A DNA stretch of 64,000 nucleotides from Yinghuangia aomiensis (GTDB lineage: Bacteria > Actinomycetota > Actinomycetes > Streptomycetales > Streptomycetaceae): assembly GCF_039542225.1 (NCBI RefSeq), contig NZ_BAABHS010000001.1, forward strand, positions 1-64,000, written 5' to 3'. This document shows, piece by piece, positions 35,681 to 44,511 of this stretch (positions within the stretch are counted from its first letter, which is position 1; each line of letters begins with the position of its first letter). The notes below the pieces were generated by a model. That model saw only the letters and a list, made by a program, of their open reading frames with translations. It was not told the origin of the DNA and searched no databases. The translations under genes were made by a program, and so were the position numbers.

Positions 35681-36961
35681 GTGAGCTTCTCTCCGATGCG
35701 CCTGCTGCGTTGCGCTGTCGTGCTCGTCTTGGTGAGCGTGCTTGTGGCAGTGGCGGGACCGGCGCATGCGACGGAGCCGATTCGTCCCATGCAGTGGTAC
35801 CTGGACGCCTGGAAGATCGACGAAGTGTGGAAGATCTCGCGGGGACAGGGCATCACGGTTGCTTTGATCGACAGTGGTGTCAACGCTGATCATGCGGACC
35901 TGCAGGGCCAAGTGCTCCCCTCAGCGAAAGAGGGCGACAGCGACACCCAGGGCAAGGGCCACGGCACGTCGATGGCGGCGTTGATCGCCGGTACGGGCAA
36001 AGGCGTTGCCGGACACGGCGTTTACGGCATCGCACCCGAAGCCAAGGTCCTCCCGTATCAAGTGCCTTTCAACATGGGCGTCCTGGGCATGGGCGCCATG
36101 ATCGACGCGCTCAATGCGGCGGCCGAATCGTCCGCAAAGATCATCAACGTGTCGATGGGAAGTGCCGCCGATCCGGGCTTGGCCCAAGCCATTGCCCTTG
36201 CGCAGAGTCGCGGAAAGCTGGTCATCGCCGGTGTCGGGAACCTGGAAACGCCCGTCTCCGGCGGTCGGGCCTACCCCGCCGCGTACCCCGGTGTCCTCGG
36301 GGTCAGTGCGTTCGACCGCAGCGGTACCTTCTGGAGCGGGAGCTATCAGGGTGACTTGGTCTCGATCTCGGCGCCCGGCGTCGACATCGTCAGCGCCTGC
36401 AACGGCCCCACCGGCTACTGCAAGGGCAGCGGCACCTCCAACTCCACCGCCCTGGCCTCCGGCGTGGCCGCGCTGGTCTGGTCCCAGCACCCGGACTGGA
36501 CGGCCAACCAGGTCATCAAGGTCCTGATCGACTCGGCGAACAAGCCCTCCGACGGATCCGGTCTCGACAACATGCTCGGCTACGGCGGCATCAGCCCCCG
36601 CCGCGCGCTCGGCTGGACCGGCGATCCGGGCCCGCCGGACGTCAATCCGCTCGTCGGCAAGCGCGGGGACCCTCCGGCGGCCTCGGCCTCGGCCTCGCCG
36701 TCCGCCGCACCCTCGGCGGCCTCTGCCGCCCCGGCTCCGGCGGATTCCCCCGCCCCGGTCCAAGCCGCGCCAAGCAACAGCGGCGGAAGCTCGAACAACC
36801 TCATCGTCATCGGAGCGATCATCGGCGGCGTGGTCGTCCTCGCCGCCCTCACCGTCTTGGTGCTCCGTGGTCGTCGCCGTCCGCCGCCTCCCGCGGCGCC
36901 GGGCGCCGGCGGCGAAGCGCCCTACGCCGACTACCCTCCGCCGCCGTCGCGGGAGCCGTGA
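35681..36961 (+). CDS. Type VII secretion-associated mycosin (subtilisin-like S8 protease)
   Basis: 426 residues. Signal peptide (MRLLRCAVVLVLVSVLVAVA, cleavage near AHA/T at 30), S8 catalytic domain, a Pro/Ala/Ser linker, and one C-terminal transmembrane helix (about 376-400) with a short Pro-rich cytoplasmic tail: the mycosin MycP layout. The triad is Asp64 (ALIDSGV), His94 (GKGHGTSMAALIAG) and Ser253 (GSGTSNSTALASG); the serine loop lacks the usual Ala-Pro. GTG 35681 is preferred for AGAGGA upstream; ATG 35654, overlapping the previous stop, is an alternative. It should sit in the membrane with the protease outside. Confidence 0.9.
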   Translation: MSFSPMRLLRCAVVLVLVSVLVAVAGPAHATEPIRPMQWYLDAWKIDEVWKISRGQGITVALIDSGVNADHADLQGQVLPSAKEGDSDTQGKGHGTSMAALIAGTGKGVAGHGVYGIAPEAKVLPYQVPFNMGVLGMGAMIDALNAAAESSAKIINVSMGSAADPGLAQAIALAQSRGKLVIAGVGNLETPVSGGRAYPAAYPGVLGVSAFDRSGTFWSGSYQGDLVSISAPGVDIVSACNGPTGYCKGSGTSNSTALASGVAALVWSQHPDWTANQVIKVLIDSANKPSDGSGLDNMLGYGGISPRRALGWTGDPGPPDVNPLVGKRGDPPAASASASPSAAPSAASAAPAPADSPAPVQAAPSNSGGSSNNLIVIGAIIGGVVVLAALTVLVLRGRRRPPPPAAPGAGGEAPYADYPPPPSREP

Positions 36962-36971
36962 CGGTCGGGGT

Positions 36972-37559
36972 TCAGCATGCTTCCACCAGTTCCGTCGTCA
37001 GGGATTGGGTGGCCACCCACTCGTCGGGGATGTATCCGACCTTGCCTTCGCCGGTCCGGACCTTGTCCCAGAGTTTCGATGCGCGGCCGTTCATGCCGTA
37101 GATCGAGGGGCCTTCGGTGTGGCAGATCAGGGTGACCTCGGTGTCGTACGGGAGGTTCTCCAGGATCCGGCCGTCGGTGTCCGGCTTCTCGCGCAGGAAC
37201 AGCGCGCGTTGCTGGCGGGTGTAGCCGGTGGTGCCGCTGGGGGAGTGCTTGGTGGTCGCGCCCGGTTTGGCGGCGTTGCCGCCGCCGGAGGACTGCGGGT
37301 TGGGGGTGCGGTCGGCTTGTTCGGCCGGGGAGGCGTCGGAACTCGCGCTGGGGGAGGCCGAATTGGCGGCGGACTTGGCGGGGGTGCCGCCGTTCTTGGA
37401 CGTGAGTACCAGGATGATCACCACCACCGCCAGCACCAAGGCGACCGCCAGCCCCCTGGAGACGCGCAGGCCGCGGATGCCGGGAGCCGCCTCGCCCTCA
37501 CCCTTGCGCCGCAATTGCTCGCGGAGCCAGTCGAGTGCGGAAGGCGCGTCGTCCGCCAC
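36972..37559 (-). CDS. Single-pass membrane protein with extracytoplasmic SH3-like domain
   Basis: 195 residues: a short cytoplasmic N-terminus, one transmembrane helix (about 33-52, GLAVALVLAVVVIILVL), a Ser/Ala/Thr/Pro linker, and a C-terminal bacterial SH3-like domain (RALFLREKPDTDGRILENLP ... GYIPDEWVAT) likely binding the cell wall. GTG 37559 has AGGAGG upstream. It is convergent with the mycosin gene, with 10 bases between them, and lies downstream of nucS on the same strand. Confidence 0.8.
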   Translation of the reverse strand: MADDAPSALDWLREQLRRKGEGEAAPGIRGLRVSRGLAVALVLAVVVIILVLTSKNGGTPAKSAANSASPSASSDASPAEQADRTPNPQSSGGGNAAKPGATTKHSPSGTTGYTRQQRALFLREKPDTDGRILENLPYDTEVTLICHTEGPSIYGMNGRASKLWDKVRTGEGKVGYIPDEWVATQSLTTELVEAC

Positions 37560-37720
37560 GGGATGCCTCCTGATCGGCTGCGGGGTCGGCCTGTAGGTCC
37601 GCCACCAGGCTACCTATCCGAACCGCATCCAGCCGGGGCAAACCCGTTGACGCGCCGAAAGGTTGGTACGCCGCGCGGACTGCACTCCGGCCCGCGCCCC
37701 CGGCCGCGCCCCGGCTTCCG

Positions 37721-38380
37721 TCAGAACAGCTTGAGCTTGTCGTCTTCCACGCCGCGCAGCGCGTCGTAGTCCAGGACGACGCAGCCGATGCCGCGGTCGG
37801 TGGCGAGCACCTTGGCCTGCGGCTTGATCTCCTGCGCGGCGAAGATGCCGCGGACCGGGGCGAGCAGCGGGTCGCGGTTGAGCAGCTCCAGGTAGCGGGT
37901 GAGCTGCTCGACGCCGTCGATCTCGCCGCGGCGCTTGATCTCCACGGCGACGGTGGCGCCGTCCGAGTCCCGGCACAGGATGTCGACGGGGCCGATCGCG
38001 GTCGGGTACTCGCGGCGGACGAGGGTCCAGCCGGCCCCGAGGGTGGTGATGCGGTCGGCCAGGAGTTCCTGGAGGTGGGCTTCGACGCCGTCCTTGACCA
38101 GGCCGGGGTCGACACCCAGCTCGTGGGACGAGTCGTGGATGGTCTCTTCGATCGAGATGATGAGCTTCTCGCCGGCCTTGTTGACGACCGTCCAGGTGCC
38201 GTCCTCTTCCTTGAGGCTGCACGGCGGACTCATCCAGTTCAGCGGTTTGTACGCCCGGTCGTCCGCGTGGATGCTGACGCTCCCGTCGGCCTTGACCATG
38301 ATGAGCCGCAGCGCAGAGGGCAGGTGAGCGGAGAGCCGCCCGGCATAGTCGACGGTGCAGCGGGCGATGACAAGACGCAT
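37721..38380 (-). CDS. nucS: Mismatch-specific endonuclease NucS (EndoMS)
   Basis: 219 residues. Cleaves both strands at mispaired bases and is the core of the MutS-independent mismatch repair of actinobacteria. The N-terminal DNA-binding domain starts MRLVIARCTVDYAGRL. The C-terminal PD-(D/E)XK nuclease has the Asp of GPVDILCRD and the ExK of VAVEIKRRGEIDGVEQL. The extreme C-terminus KLKLF matches the sliding-clamp-binding tail. A TANNNT element (complement of 38388-38393, TAGGCT) ends seven bases before ATG, so the mRNA may be leaderless. Confidence 0.93.
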   Translation of the reverse strand: MRLVIARCTVDYAGRLSAHLPSALRLIMVKADGSVSIHADDRAYKPLNWMSPPCSLKEEDGTWTVVNKAGEKLIISIEETIHDSSHELGVDPGLVKDGVEAHLQELLADRITTLGAGWTLVRREYPTAIGPVDILCRDSDGATVAVEIKRRGEIDGVEQLTRYLELLNRDPLLAPVRGIFAAQEIKPQAKVLATDRGIGCVVLDYDALRGVEDDKLKLF

Positions 38381-38387
38381 GACGCCC

Positions 38388-38393
38388 AGCCTA
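38388..38393 (-). promoter_or_regulatory. Candidate -10 element of nucS (leaderless mRNA)
   Basis: TAGGCT on the minus strand with seven bases to the nucS ATG. There is no good -35 and no Shine-Dalgarno before the start, consistent with a leaderless transcript. Confidence 0.35.
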
Positions 38394-38507
38394 ACGGCCT
38401 CCACCGACACCGCTTGCCGCCCCCGCGACCGTCGCAGGGCGTACAGCGTGCGACCACACGGTAGCCTCGGTGCCTTCGCCGGATCTCGACAGGCAACGGG
38501 GGCCTTG

Positions 38508-38918
38508 ATGGGCGATTCCGCGGACATAGACCGCGTCCTCAGTCCGTGGCTGTACTCCTCCGGACGTGAGGAATCCGTTCCGGAAACACGTCTTTTGTCC
38601 GGTTCTGCTCCGGCGGCCGGCAGCGTCAAAGTCACACCCGAGGCACTGCGCGAGTCCGCCCGCGCCGCCGGGGACATCGCCGCCGACCTGCGCCTGACAA
38701 CCCGGTCGTCCGCGGGCCACATCGACAACGCCGCCTCGGGTCTGCGGGGATGGGAGACCGCCGCGGCACTGCGCTACGTCGGGGAGACCTGGGGCCACCA
38801 AGTCGACAGCCTCCACGCGGCCTTGATGTCCGGGCAGGCCAGACTCACCCAGTCCGCGGTGAACTACGAGGTCGACGAGAAGAAGATCTCCGACGGTTTC
38901 AGCGGGATGGGTGGCTGA
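38508..38918 (+). CDS. Small WXG-like helical protein with YxxxE tail motif
   Basis: 136 residues, with a helical hairpin between about 40 and 125: helix one (ALRESARAAGDIAADLRLTT), a turn with a conserved-type Trp (GLRGWETAAAL), and helix two ending in YEVDE, a YxxxD/E pattern known as a type VII export signal. Strict W-x-G is absent. CGGGGG precedes ATG 38508. It is six bases upstream of a large WXG protein gene, so the pair may be co-expressed and form a heterodimer. Confidence 0.7.
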   Translation: MGDSADIDRVLSPWLYSSGREESVPETRLLSGSAPAAGSVKVTPEALRESARAAGDIAADLRLTTRSSAGHIDNAASGLRGWETAAALRYVGETWGHQVDSLHAALMSGQARLTQSAVNYEVDEKKISDGFSGMGG

Positions 38919-38924
38919 TCGCCG

Positions 38925-41030
38925 ATGTCGGATCTGACGATCGCCGACGTCCTGAACGCGAACCTGGGGACACTCGCCGAAGCCGCCGACCACTGGAGCG
39001 GTGTCGCGGGCCGCCTGGCCCAGCTGGATTCCTGGTTCGACGGCTCGGTGGCCAAGACGGTGCGGGCGCATTGGAGCGGCGCTCTTTCGTCCACCGTGGC
39101 GGCCGGCGAGCTCCAGCGTTCCAACCGGCAATTGACCGATGCGACGACCGAAGCGCGAGCGCTGTCGGACGCGCTGCGCAAAGCACACGACGACTTCCAA
39201 TCGGCCAAGAACGCCGTGCGGAAAGCGCTCGACGACGTCGGTGCGGCGGGCATGACCTGGCGTGAAGACCCGCGGATCGGGCAGTGGATCGGCGGAGTCC
39301 GCGTCGAATGGCCTCCGCTGCCGGCGGGGGCGGTCATGGACGACCAGGAGTTCACCCGCTACAAGACGGAGCGCGAGCAGACCGCGGCCCGCCTCGCCGA
39401 CGGTATAGGCACTGCCTTGGCGGCGGCGTCCGCTGCGGACGCCGCGGCGGCCCAGGCCCTGACCCGGGTGGTCGGCGGCAACGACGACCGGTTCAACACG
39501 GCCTCGACGGGTGACCCGTTCCGGGACGTCGCGCGCGCGACGGAGCTGATGAACAAGATCCCGGGGCTGTCGTCCGCGGAACGCATCGAGCTGGAATCGC
39601 TTCTCAACGCGAACGACGGCAACGACCTGTTCGCCGAGACGCTGCTGACGAGCATCGGGCCGCGCAAGCTGCTGGAGGTCGCCCGGGAGCTGCAGCCCGA
39701 GGCGGCGCCGACGCCCGGGCGAAACGTCCCTGCCGCCAAAAACGACCAGCCGCTCATCGACCTCCTGGGCCGCACCCTCGCCGCGGCGAGCGAAGGCCTC
39801 GCCAAGAACTCGACGTGGATGGACGGGCTCAAAGAGGCCGGGAAGGAGGCGATCACCTCCGGCTCCGTTCCGCCGGTCAACCTGCAGACCAAGTACGGCT
39901 ACCAGGACCTCAGCCGGCTGCTCCGGAACGGCGAGTTCGCGACACCGTTCCTCAACGCCGTCGGCCCGGACATGTACGAGTTCGACCGGAAGTCCAAGGG
40001 CTGGGCCATCGGGTCCGCGGACCCGAACGAGGACGCGATCACGGGGCTCATGACCGCCTACGCCAACAGCCCCGAGGCGGCGACCGAGTTCTTCAAGGGC
40101 GCGAAGGGGGCGGAGCGGATCGAGTACCTGATGGAGCGCACGTACCCGAAGGACCGGTTCGTGAACATCCCACCGCAGCTGGACGCGCTGGGGGAGGCCT
40201 TGGACGCGGCGACGACGGGGAAACCGCCGACGGAGGCGAGCATGAGTGCGTTGCAGAACACGGTCGACTACCTCGGAAAGGGCAGGCCGCCCGAGATTCC
40301 CGACGTGATGCAGGACAGCGTGACCGACATCATGGCGCACAACATCGTCTCGGTGAATGCGCGGCTGACCAACTCCATGGGCGAAGAGTTCGTCTTCCCG
40401 GGCGGCCAAGCCGAGCCGATCGCGCGCTTCGGCACGGAGAACGGGATCCGGGTGATCGCCGCATTGTCCGGCGACGAGGAGAACATCGCGCGCATCGCGC
40501 AGGCCCAGGACGCCTACACTGCTGCCGGCCTGGCGGCGATCGGGCACTATCAGAACAACGAAGTCGTGGCCGTCAAGGAACACCTGGACAACTCGGCGCA
40601 GGTCTACGGGATTCTCACGGGCAGCGTGGTCGAGGAAACCCTGGCCGCCCAGGCGGCCAAGGACGGGGCAACCGCGGAGTCCCGGCAGCAGATCGCGGAC
40701 TGGACGTCGCAGGCGATCGGCACCGCCGTCGGCTACATCCCGTTGGTGGGGCCGGTGTTGGAAACCGAGATAGGCATCGCCACCGATAGCGTGATGGGGT
40801 CCGTAGGGACTCCCGACGGATCGGCGTCGGCGATGCGGCGGAGTGAGATTCTGCACCGGGGTTCACTCGGGATGTTGAACTCGATCGCGCATGAGTGGTC
40901 GAAGGAGCATCCTTATCAGTCGGCCAATCCGGTGCTGGTGAATCCCTATGCGGACATCGACGTGAACTACAACAACGGGATCGCCGATCTGCAGCGTGCG
41001 CTGTATGGCGAGCCCGGGAAGACCGAATGA
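38925..41030 (+). CDS. Large WXG-domain helical protein (type VII substrate-like)
   Basis: 701 residues, almost wholly helical and without a signal peptide. The N-terminus has a WXG motif at Trp50-Ser-Gly52 (VRAHWSGALSS) within a helical hairpin. The rest has a repeated helical texture with LLNANDGNDLFAETLL and a GxxxG-containing hydrophobic segment late (AIGTAVGYIPLVGPVLETEIG). It resembles the long DUF6571-type proteins of streptomycetes, but I am not certain of the family. No catalytic motif is recognised, so toxin activity is only a possibility. Its stop overlaps the next start (ATGA). Confidence 0.7.
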   Translation: MSDLTIADVLNANLGTLAEAADHWSGVAGRLAQLDSWFDGSVAKTVRAHWSGALSSTVAAGELQRSNRQLTDATTEARALSDALRKAHDDFQSAKNAVRKALDDVGAAGMTWREDPRIGQWIGGVRVEWPPLPAGAVMDDQEFTRYKTEREQTAARLADGIGTALAAASAADAAAAQALTRVVGGNDDRFNTASTGDPFRDVARATELMNKIPGLSSAERIELESLLNANDGNDLFAETLLTSIGPRKLLEVARELQPEAAPTPGRNVPAAKNDQPLIDLLGRTLAAASEGLAKNSTWMDGLKEAGKEAITSGSVPPVNLQTKYGYQDLSRLLRNGEFATPFLNAVGPDMYEFDRKSKGWAIGSADPNEDAITGLMTAYANSPEAATEFFKGAKGAERIEYLMERTYPKDRFVNIPPQLDALGEALDAATTGKPPTEASMSALQNTVDYLGKGRPPEIPDVMQDSVTDIMAHNIVSVNARLTNSMGEEFVFPGGQAEPIARFGTENGIRVIAALSGDEENIARIAQAQDAYTAAGLAAIGHYQNNEVVAVKEHLDNSAQVYGILTGSVVEETLAAQAAKDGATAESRQQIADWTSQAIGTAVGYIPLVGPVLETEIGIATDSVMGSVGTPDGSASAMRRSEILHRGSLGMLNSIAHEWSKEHPYQSANPVLVNPYADIDVNYNNGIADLQRALYGEPGKTE

Positions 41031-42025
41031 ACGCCGACGCGCCGAGGGGGCGCACGAGGCGTATGCGGCGGTGGATCGCACTGATCGTCGTCTTGGCTGC
41101 CGGCATTGCCGTGGGATTCGTCTTCTTCCCGGATTCGGACGACGACTCGCCGACCTGCTGGGGGCTGGTCGAGCGGGACGAGGTGCGGCAAATGGCGCCG
41201 GGTGCGCCCGATCGCTTGGCGGAGATCGGCATGCCCGGTCTCACCGGGCGGATGGACTGTGTCTCCCGGAGCAAAAAGGGAGAGTTTCGGGTCTCGGTGT
41301 CCCAGACGCTGAAGATGCCGGACCGGATGACCGTCCAGGACGAGGTCACCTACGCCTACGCGCCCCTTGGTCCGGGCTTGTTCGGGTTTGCCTCGGACAC
41401 GTACGCATGGATGAAGGTCCGTTCGTGCCGCTGGGGAGGGTTGGACGGATACGTCGACGTGGCGGCGACGTCGCGGGGCACGGGAGACGAGTCGCGGAAG
41501 GACCGTCCCGCGCGTGACGACAACCGCGAGCGCCTGGGAAGGTTCGCCGTCGAGTTCGCGAACCGGCTGTTGGCGATGGAGGGTTGCGGACAGCTGCCGA
41601 TGCCGCAGATTGCCCCGGTGCAGAAGGCTCTCGTGTCCGAGCAGGACGGGCTTTGCGGACTTGCCGGGGTTCCGCTGCCCAAGGAGACCGCCGGCCTGAC
41701 CGCCGTCGTGGCGCGCGAAGGCGACGATTGGCTGGACTGCGTCGTGTACGGGCGTGACGGCGGGGACGCCGTGCTGCGGATCACCGCCGCCCGCGGGGCG
41801 TACGCCGACATGCGCGGGCAAGTCTGGCCGGCGGCCCCGATGAACACCGAGTTCTCGGGCAGGGAACTGATCACCCACGCCAAGGCCGACTGCCAGGGAC
41901 GCCCCGCCGTCTACATGCTCGCCCAGTCCAAGTCCGAGCCCGTCGTCGACCGCGAGGCCGCTTTCCGCGCGCTGGTGCGGACCTTGGCCGCCCAAGGCAA
42001 CTGCACCATCCCCGCGCTGGTGTGA
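41027..42025 (+). CDS. Membrane-anchored extracytoplasmic protein with two Cys-paired repeats
   Basis: 332 residues: a basic N-terminus, one transmembrane helix (about 14-33, WIALIVVLAAGIAVGFVFF), then an extracytoplasmic part with two related units. Each opens with a Cys-containing segment (TCWGLV and GLCGLA) and has a second Cys about 45-60 residues later (MDCVSRS and LDCVVYG); a further pair follows. The texture recalls DUF3558-like actinobacterial lipoproteins, but there is no lipobox. Translation is coupled to the WXG gene before it. Function unknown. Confidence 0.68.
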   Translation: MNADAPRGRTRRMRRWIALIVVLAAGIAVGFVFFPDSDDDSPTCWGLVERDEVRQMAPGAPDRLAEIGMPGLTGRMDCVSRSKKGEFRVSVSQTLKMPDRMTVQDEVTYAYAPLGPGLFGFASDTYAWMKVRSCRWGGLDGYVDVAATSRGTGDESRKDRPARDDNRERLGRFAVEFANRLLAMEGCGQLPMPQIAPVQKALVSEQDGLCGLAGVPLPKETAGLTAVVAREGDDWLDCVVYGRDGGDAVLRITAARGAYADMRGQVWPAAPMNTEFSGRELITHAKADCQGRPAVYMLAQSKSEPVVDREAAFRALVRTLAAQGNCTIPALV

Positions 42026-42216
42026 CCGGCAGCGGGCTCCCCGCATCGGTATGGCCACCGGCTTCGTACCTTTGGCGGGATTGGGTCGGTCTTGATCGGG
42101 AGTGCGTGATCTGGCCTGGTTCTCCTGTGAGGGCTGGCCTACGGTGAGTCAGGACGGAGCACATGCACGGTTGCCGGCCGGGCGGCGGGGTCGTCCGGGG
42201 GAGAGGAGCTGAGGTC

Positions 42217-42609
42217 GTGTCGCTTGATGTCTCGCCGGAGTTGTTGGCCCAGGCGGAAGCCGGGGAAGTGGACGAGGCCGCGTTCGTGGAGTGCATTCGG
42301 ACGTCGTTGCCGTACGCATGGGAGATGGTCGCCGAGTTGGTCGTGCGGCTCGACGTGGACGGCGGGGAGTTCGCGGACAACCAGGTGCCGCCGCCGGACG
42401 AGCAGGCGCGCGGGCAGTTGCTGCGGGCCATGGCGAGTGACGCGATCCGCGGTGCGTTGGAGCGGCACCACGGTGTGAAGCTCGCGTTCCAGAACTGCCA
42501 CCGGGTGGGGGTGTTCCCGGCCGGGACGGAGGACTCCGCGCGGTACCGGGCGTTCACGTCCGTGCGCGGGCAACTGCTCAACCAGTCACCGCTGTTGCGC
42601 GACTGCTGA
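42217..42609 (+). CDS. SCO5389-family protein
   Basis: 130-residue cytoplasmic protein conserved in streptomycetes under the family name SCO5389, function unknown. The conserved core is SPELLAQAEAGEVDEAAFVECIRTSLPYAWEMV, then NQVPPPDEQARGQLLRAMASDAIRGALERH, and the end FTSVRGQLLNQSPLLRDC. GTG 42217 is chosen for AGGAG at 42204-42208 and because it begins at SLDVSPELL. In streptomycetes I recall this gene directly beside nucS; here the second WXG operon lies between them. Confidence 0.85.
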   Translation: MSLDVSPELLAQAEAGEVDEAAFVECIRTSLPYAWEMVAELVVRLDVDGGEFADNQVPPPDEQARGQLLRAMASDAIRGALERHHGVKLAFQNCHRVGVFPAGTEDSARYRAFTSVRGQLLNQSPLLRDC

Positions 42610-42645
42610 GCGAGGCGGCTGCACGGGGCGCGTGAGGCGCCTCGC
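42610..42645 (+). terminator. Hairpin after the SCO5389-family gene
   Basis: Perfect 8-base arms GCGAGGCG (42610-42617) and CGCCTCGC (42638-42645), starting right after the stop codon, with a 20-base GC-rich loop. No U-tract. Confidence 0.45.
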
Positions 42646-42849
42646 CAACCGAATGCTCGTCGACGACATCGGCCGGGCCTGTTGCCAGCAGGTCCGGCCT
42701 GCGGTTTGCTGGGGCTTAGCGAGCGCTCGGGTATCACTCTGCGCCGCACCGCCAAGCACCACGCGCCAAGCACCGCGAAGCACCCGCGCACGGCACGCCC
42801 CCCGCACCCACCGCACCTCCTCCTGTCGTCCTTTCCTCCAGGGGAGCCC

Positions 42850-44511
42850 ATGGGCATCACGCAGCCGCTGCACCGCGAAGCACAGCAGAATCCGGACAAG
42901 GTGGCGTTCGTCGAAGGCGACACCACGGTCACCTTCCGGGAGTTCCGGGACCGCACCGCGCTGGCCGCAGGTGTGCTGCGCGGGCTGGGCGTCGGGACGG
43001 GAGACCGGGTGGCGATCCTGTCGCTCAACTCGGTCCGGTACCTCGAACTCCTGGTCGGCACCGTCTGGACGGGCGGCGTCGTCAACCCGGTCAACATCCG
43101 GTGGAGCCCCGCCGAGATCGCCTACTCGCTCGACGACTCCGGGACGCAACTGCTGTTCGTGGACGACGTCTTCGCGGCGATGGTGCCGAAGCTGCGCGAG
43201 CTGAGCCGGGATCTGGCGACAGTCGTGCACATGGGGAACGGGCCTACCCCCGACGGGACCCTGGCCTATCGACAACTCCTCGCGACCGCCGAACCCGTCG
43301 TCGACGTCGGCCGCACCGGGGACGAACTCGCCGGCATTTTCTACACCGGCGGCACGACCGGCTTCCCCAAAGGCGTCATGCTCAGCCACACCAACCTCCT
43401 CACCTCGGCCTACGGCGGCCTCGTCGCCACCGCGGGCCTGCGTGCGGGAGACGACGCGGTGTCGCTGCACGCCGCGCCGCTGTTCCACATCGCCGGTGTC
43501 GGGACGTGGCTGATCGCGTCGCTGCTCGGTATGCGGCAGGTGATGCTGCCGTTCTTCGAGCCGAAGGCGGTGATGGAGGCGATCCAGGATCGGCGCGCGA
43601 GCGAGGTCTTCCTCGTCCCGACGATGGTGCAGATGGTCTTGGACCACCCGGACTTCGAGAAGTACGACCTGACGTCGCTGCGCTTCCTCACATACGGCGC
43701 TTCCCCGATCAGCGCCGCCCTGCTCGACCGGACCCGCGCCGCGCTGCCCGGGGCCCGCTTGTGCCAGGCCTATGGGCAGACCGAACTCTCCCCGCTGGCC
43801 ACGCTGTTGATGCCCGCCGATCACGAAGCCGGGAACGCGAAGAGGCTGCGCAGCGCGGGGCGGCCGTTGGCGCACACCGAAGTGGTGATCGTCGACGCGG
43901 ACGACGTCGAATGCCCGCGGGGTGCCGTCGGGGAGATCGCCGCGCGCGGTGCGCACGTCATGCTCGGCTACTGGAACCGGCCCGAGGAGACCGCGGCGGC
44001 CTTGCGGGGCGGCTGGATGCACACCGGCGACCTCGGGTTCATGGACGAGGACGGCTACGTCACCGTCGTCGACCGGCTCAAGGACATGATCGTGACCGGC
44101 GCCGAGAACGTGTACTCGGCGGAGGTCGAGAACGCCATCGGCGCCCACCCGGCGGTGGCGTCGTGCGCGGTGATCGGCGTGCCGGACGCGCGGTGGGGCG
44201 AGCGGGTGCACGCCGTGGTCGTGCTGCATCCCGGCGCTGTGTTGTCGGAGGACGACATCCGGACGCACACGCGCGGCCTGATCGCGGGCTACAAGTGCCC
44301 GCGCAGTGTCGAGTTCGTCACCGAACTGCCGTTGACCGCGGCGGGGAAGGTCGCCAAGACGGTGCTCCGGGAGCACGCCGACGACGGCGGGACGGGGATC
44401 GCGGGGCCGGGCGGATCGGCAGCAGCGGAGACGGCAACAGCAGCAACAGCAGCAGCTCCAGCGGAAGACACCCACACTTCGGCACAACCGACGGAAGAAG
44501 GTGCCTCATGA
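42850..44511 (+). CDS. AMP-forming acyl-CoA synthetase
   Basis: ANL-superfamily enzyme activating a carboxylic acid to its CoA thioester via an acyl-adenylate, 553 residues. The ATP/AMP loop is YTGGTTGFPKGVMLSH (about residue 165), the later motifs are YGASPISAALL, CQAYGQTELSP and the hinge GWMHTGDLGFMDEDGYVTVVDRLKDMIVTGAENVYSAEVE split over the C-domain, and the catalytic Lys lies in LTAAGKVAKTVL. The last ~40 residues are a low-complexity Ala/Thr tail. AGGGGAG precedes ATG 42850. The stop overlaps the aldehyde dehydrogenase start, so the acid may be the product of that enzyme. Substrate unknown. Confidence 0.9.
   Translation: MGITQPLHREAQQNPDKVAFVEGDTTVTFREFRDRTALAAGVLRGLGVGTGDRVAILSLNSVRYLELLVGTVWTGGVVNPVNIRWSPAEIAYSLDDSGTQLLFVDDVFAAMVPKLRELSRDLATVVHMGNGPTPDGTLAYRQLLATAEPVVDVGRTGDELAGIFYTGGTTGFPKGVMLSHTNLLTSAYGGLVATAGLRAGDDAVSLHAAPLFHIAGVGTWLIASLLGMRQVMLPFFEPKAVMEAIQDRRASEVFLVPTMVQMVLDHPDFEKYDLTSLRFLTYGASPISAALLDRTRAALPGARLCQAYGQTELSPLATLLMPADHEAGNAKRLRSAGRPLAHTEVVIVDADDVECPRGAVGEIAARGAHVMLGYWNRPEETAAALRGGWMHTGDLGFMDEDGYVTVVDRLKDMIVTGAENVYSAEVENAIGAHPAVASCAVIGVPDARWGERVHAVVVLHPGAVLSEDDIRTHTRGLIAGYKCPRSVEFVTELPLTAAGKVAKTVLREHADDGGTGIAGPGGSAAAETATAATAAAPAEDTHTSAQPTEEGAS

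Noticed and set aside
42751..42784. GCCAAGCACC/GCGAAGCACC repeats upstream of the acyl-CoA synthetase gene.
   Set aside because: Irregular spacing (14 then 10 bases) in a low-complexity stretch; no reason to call a binding array.
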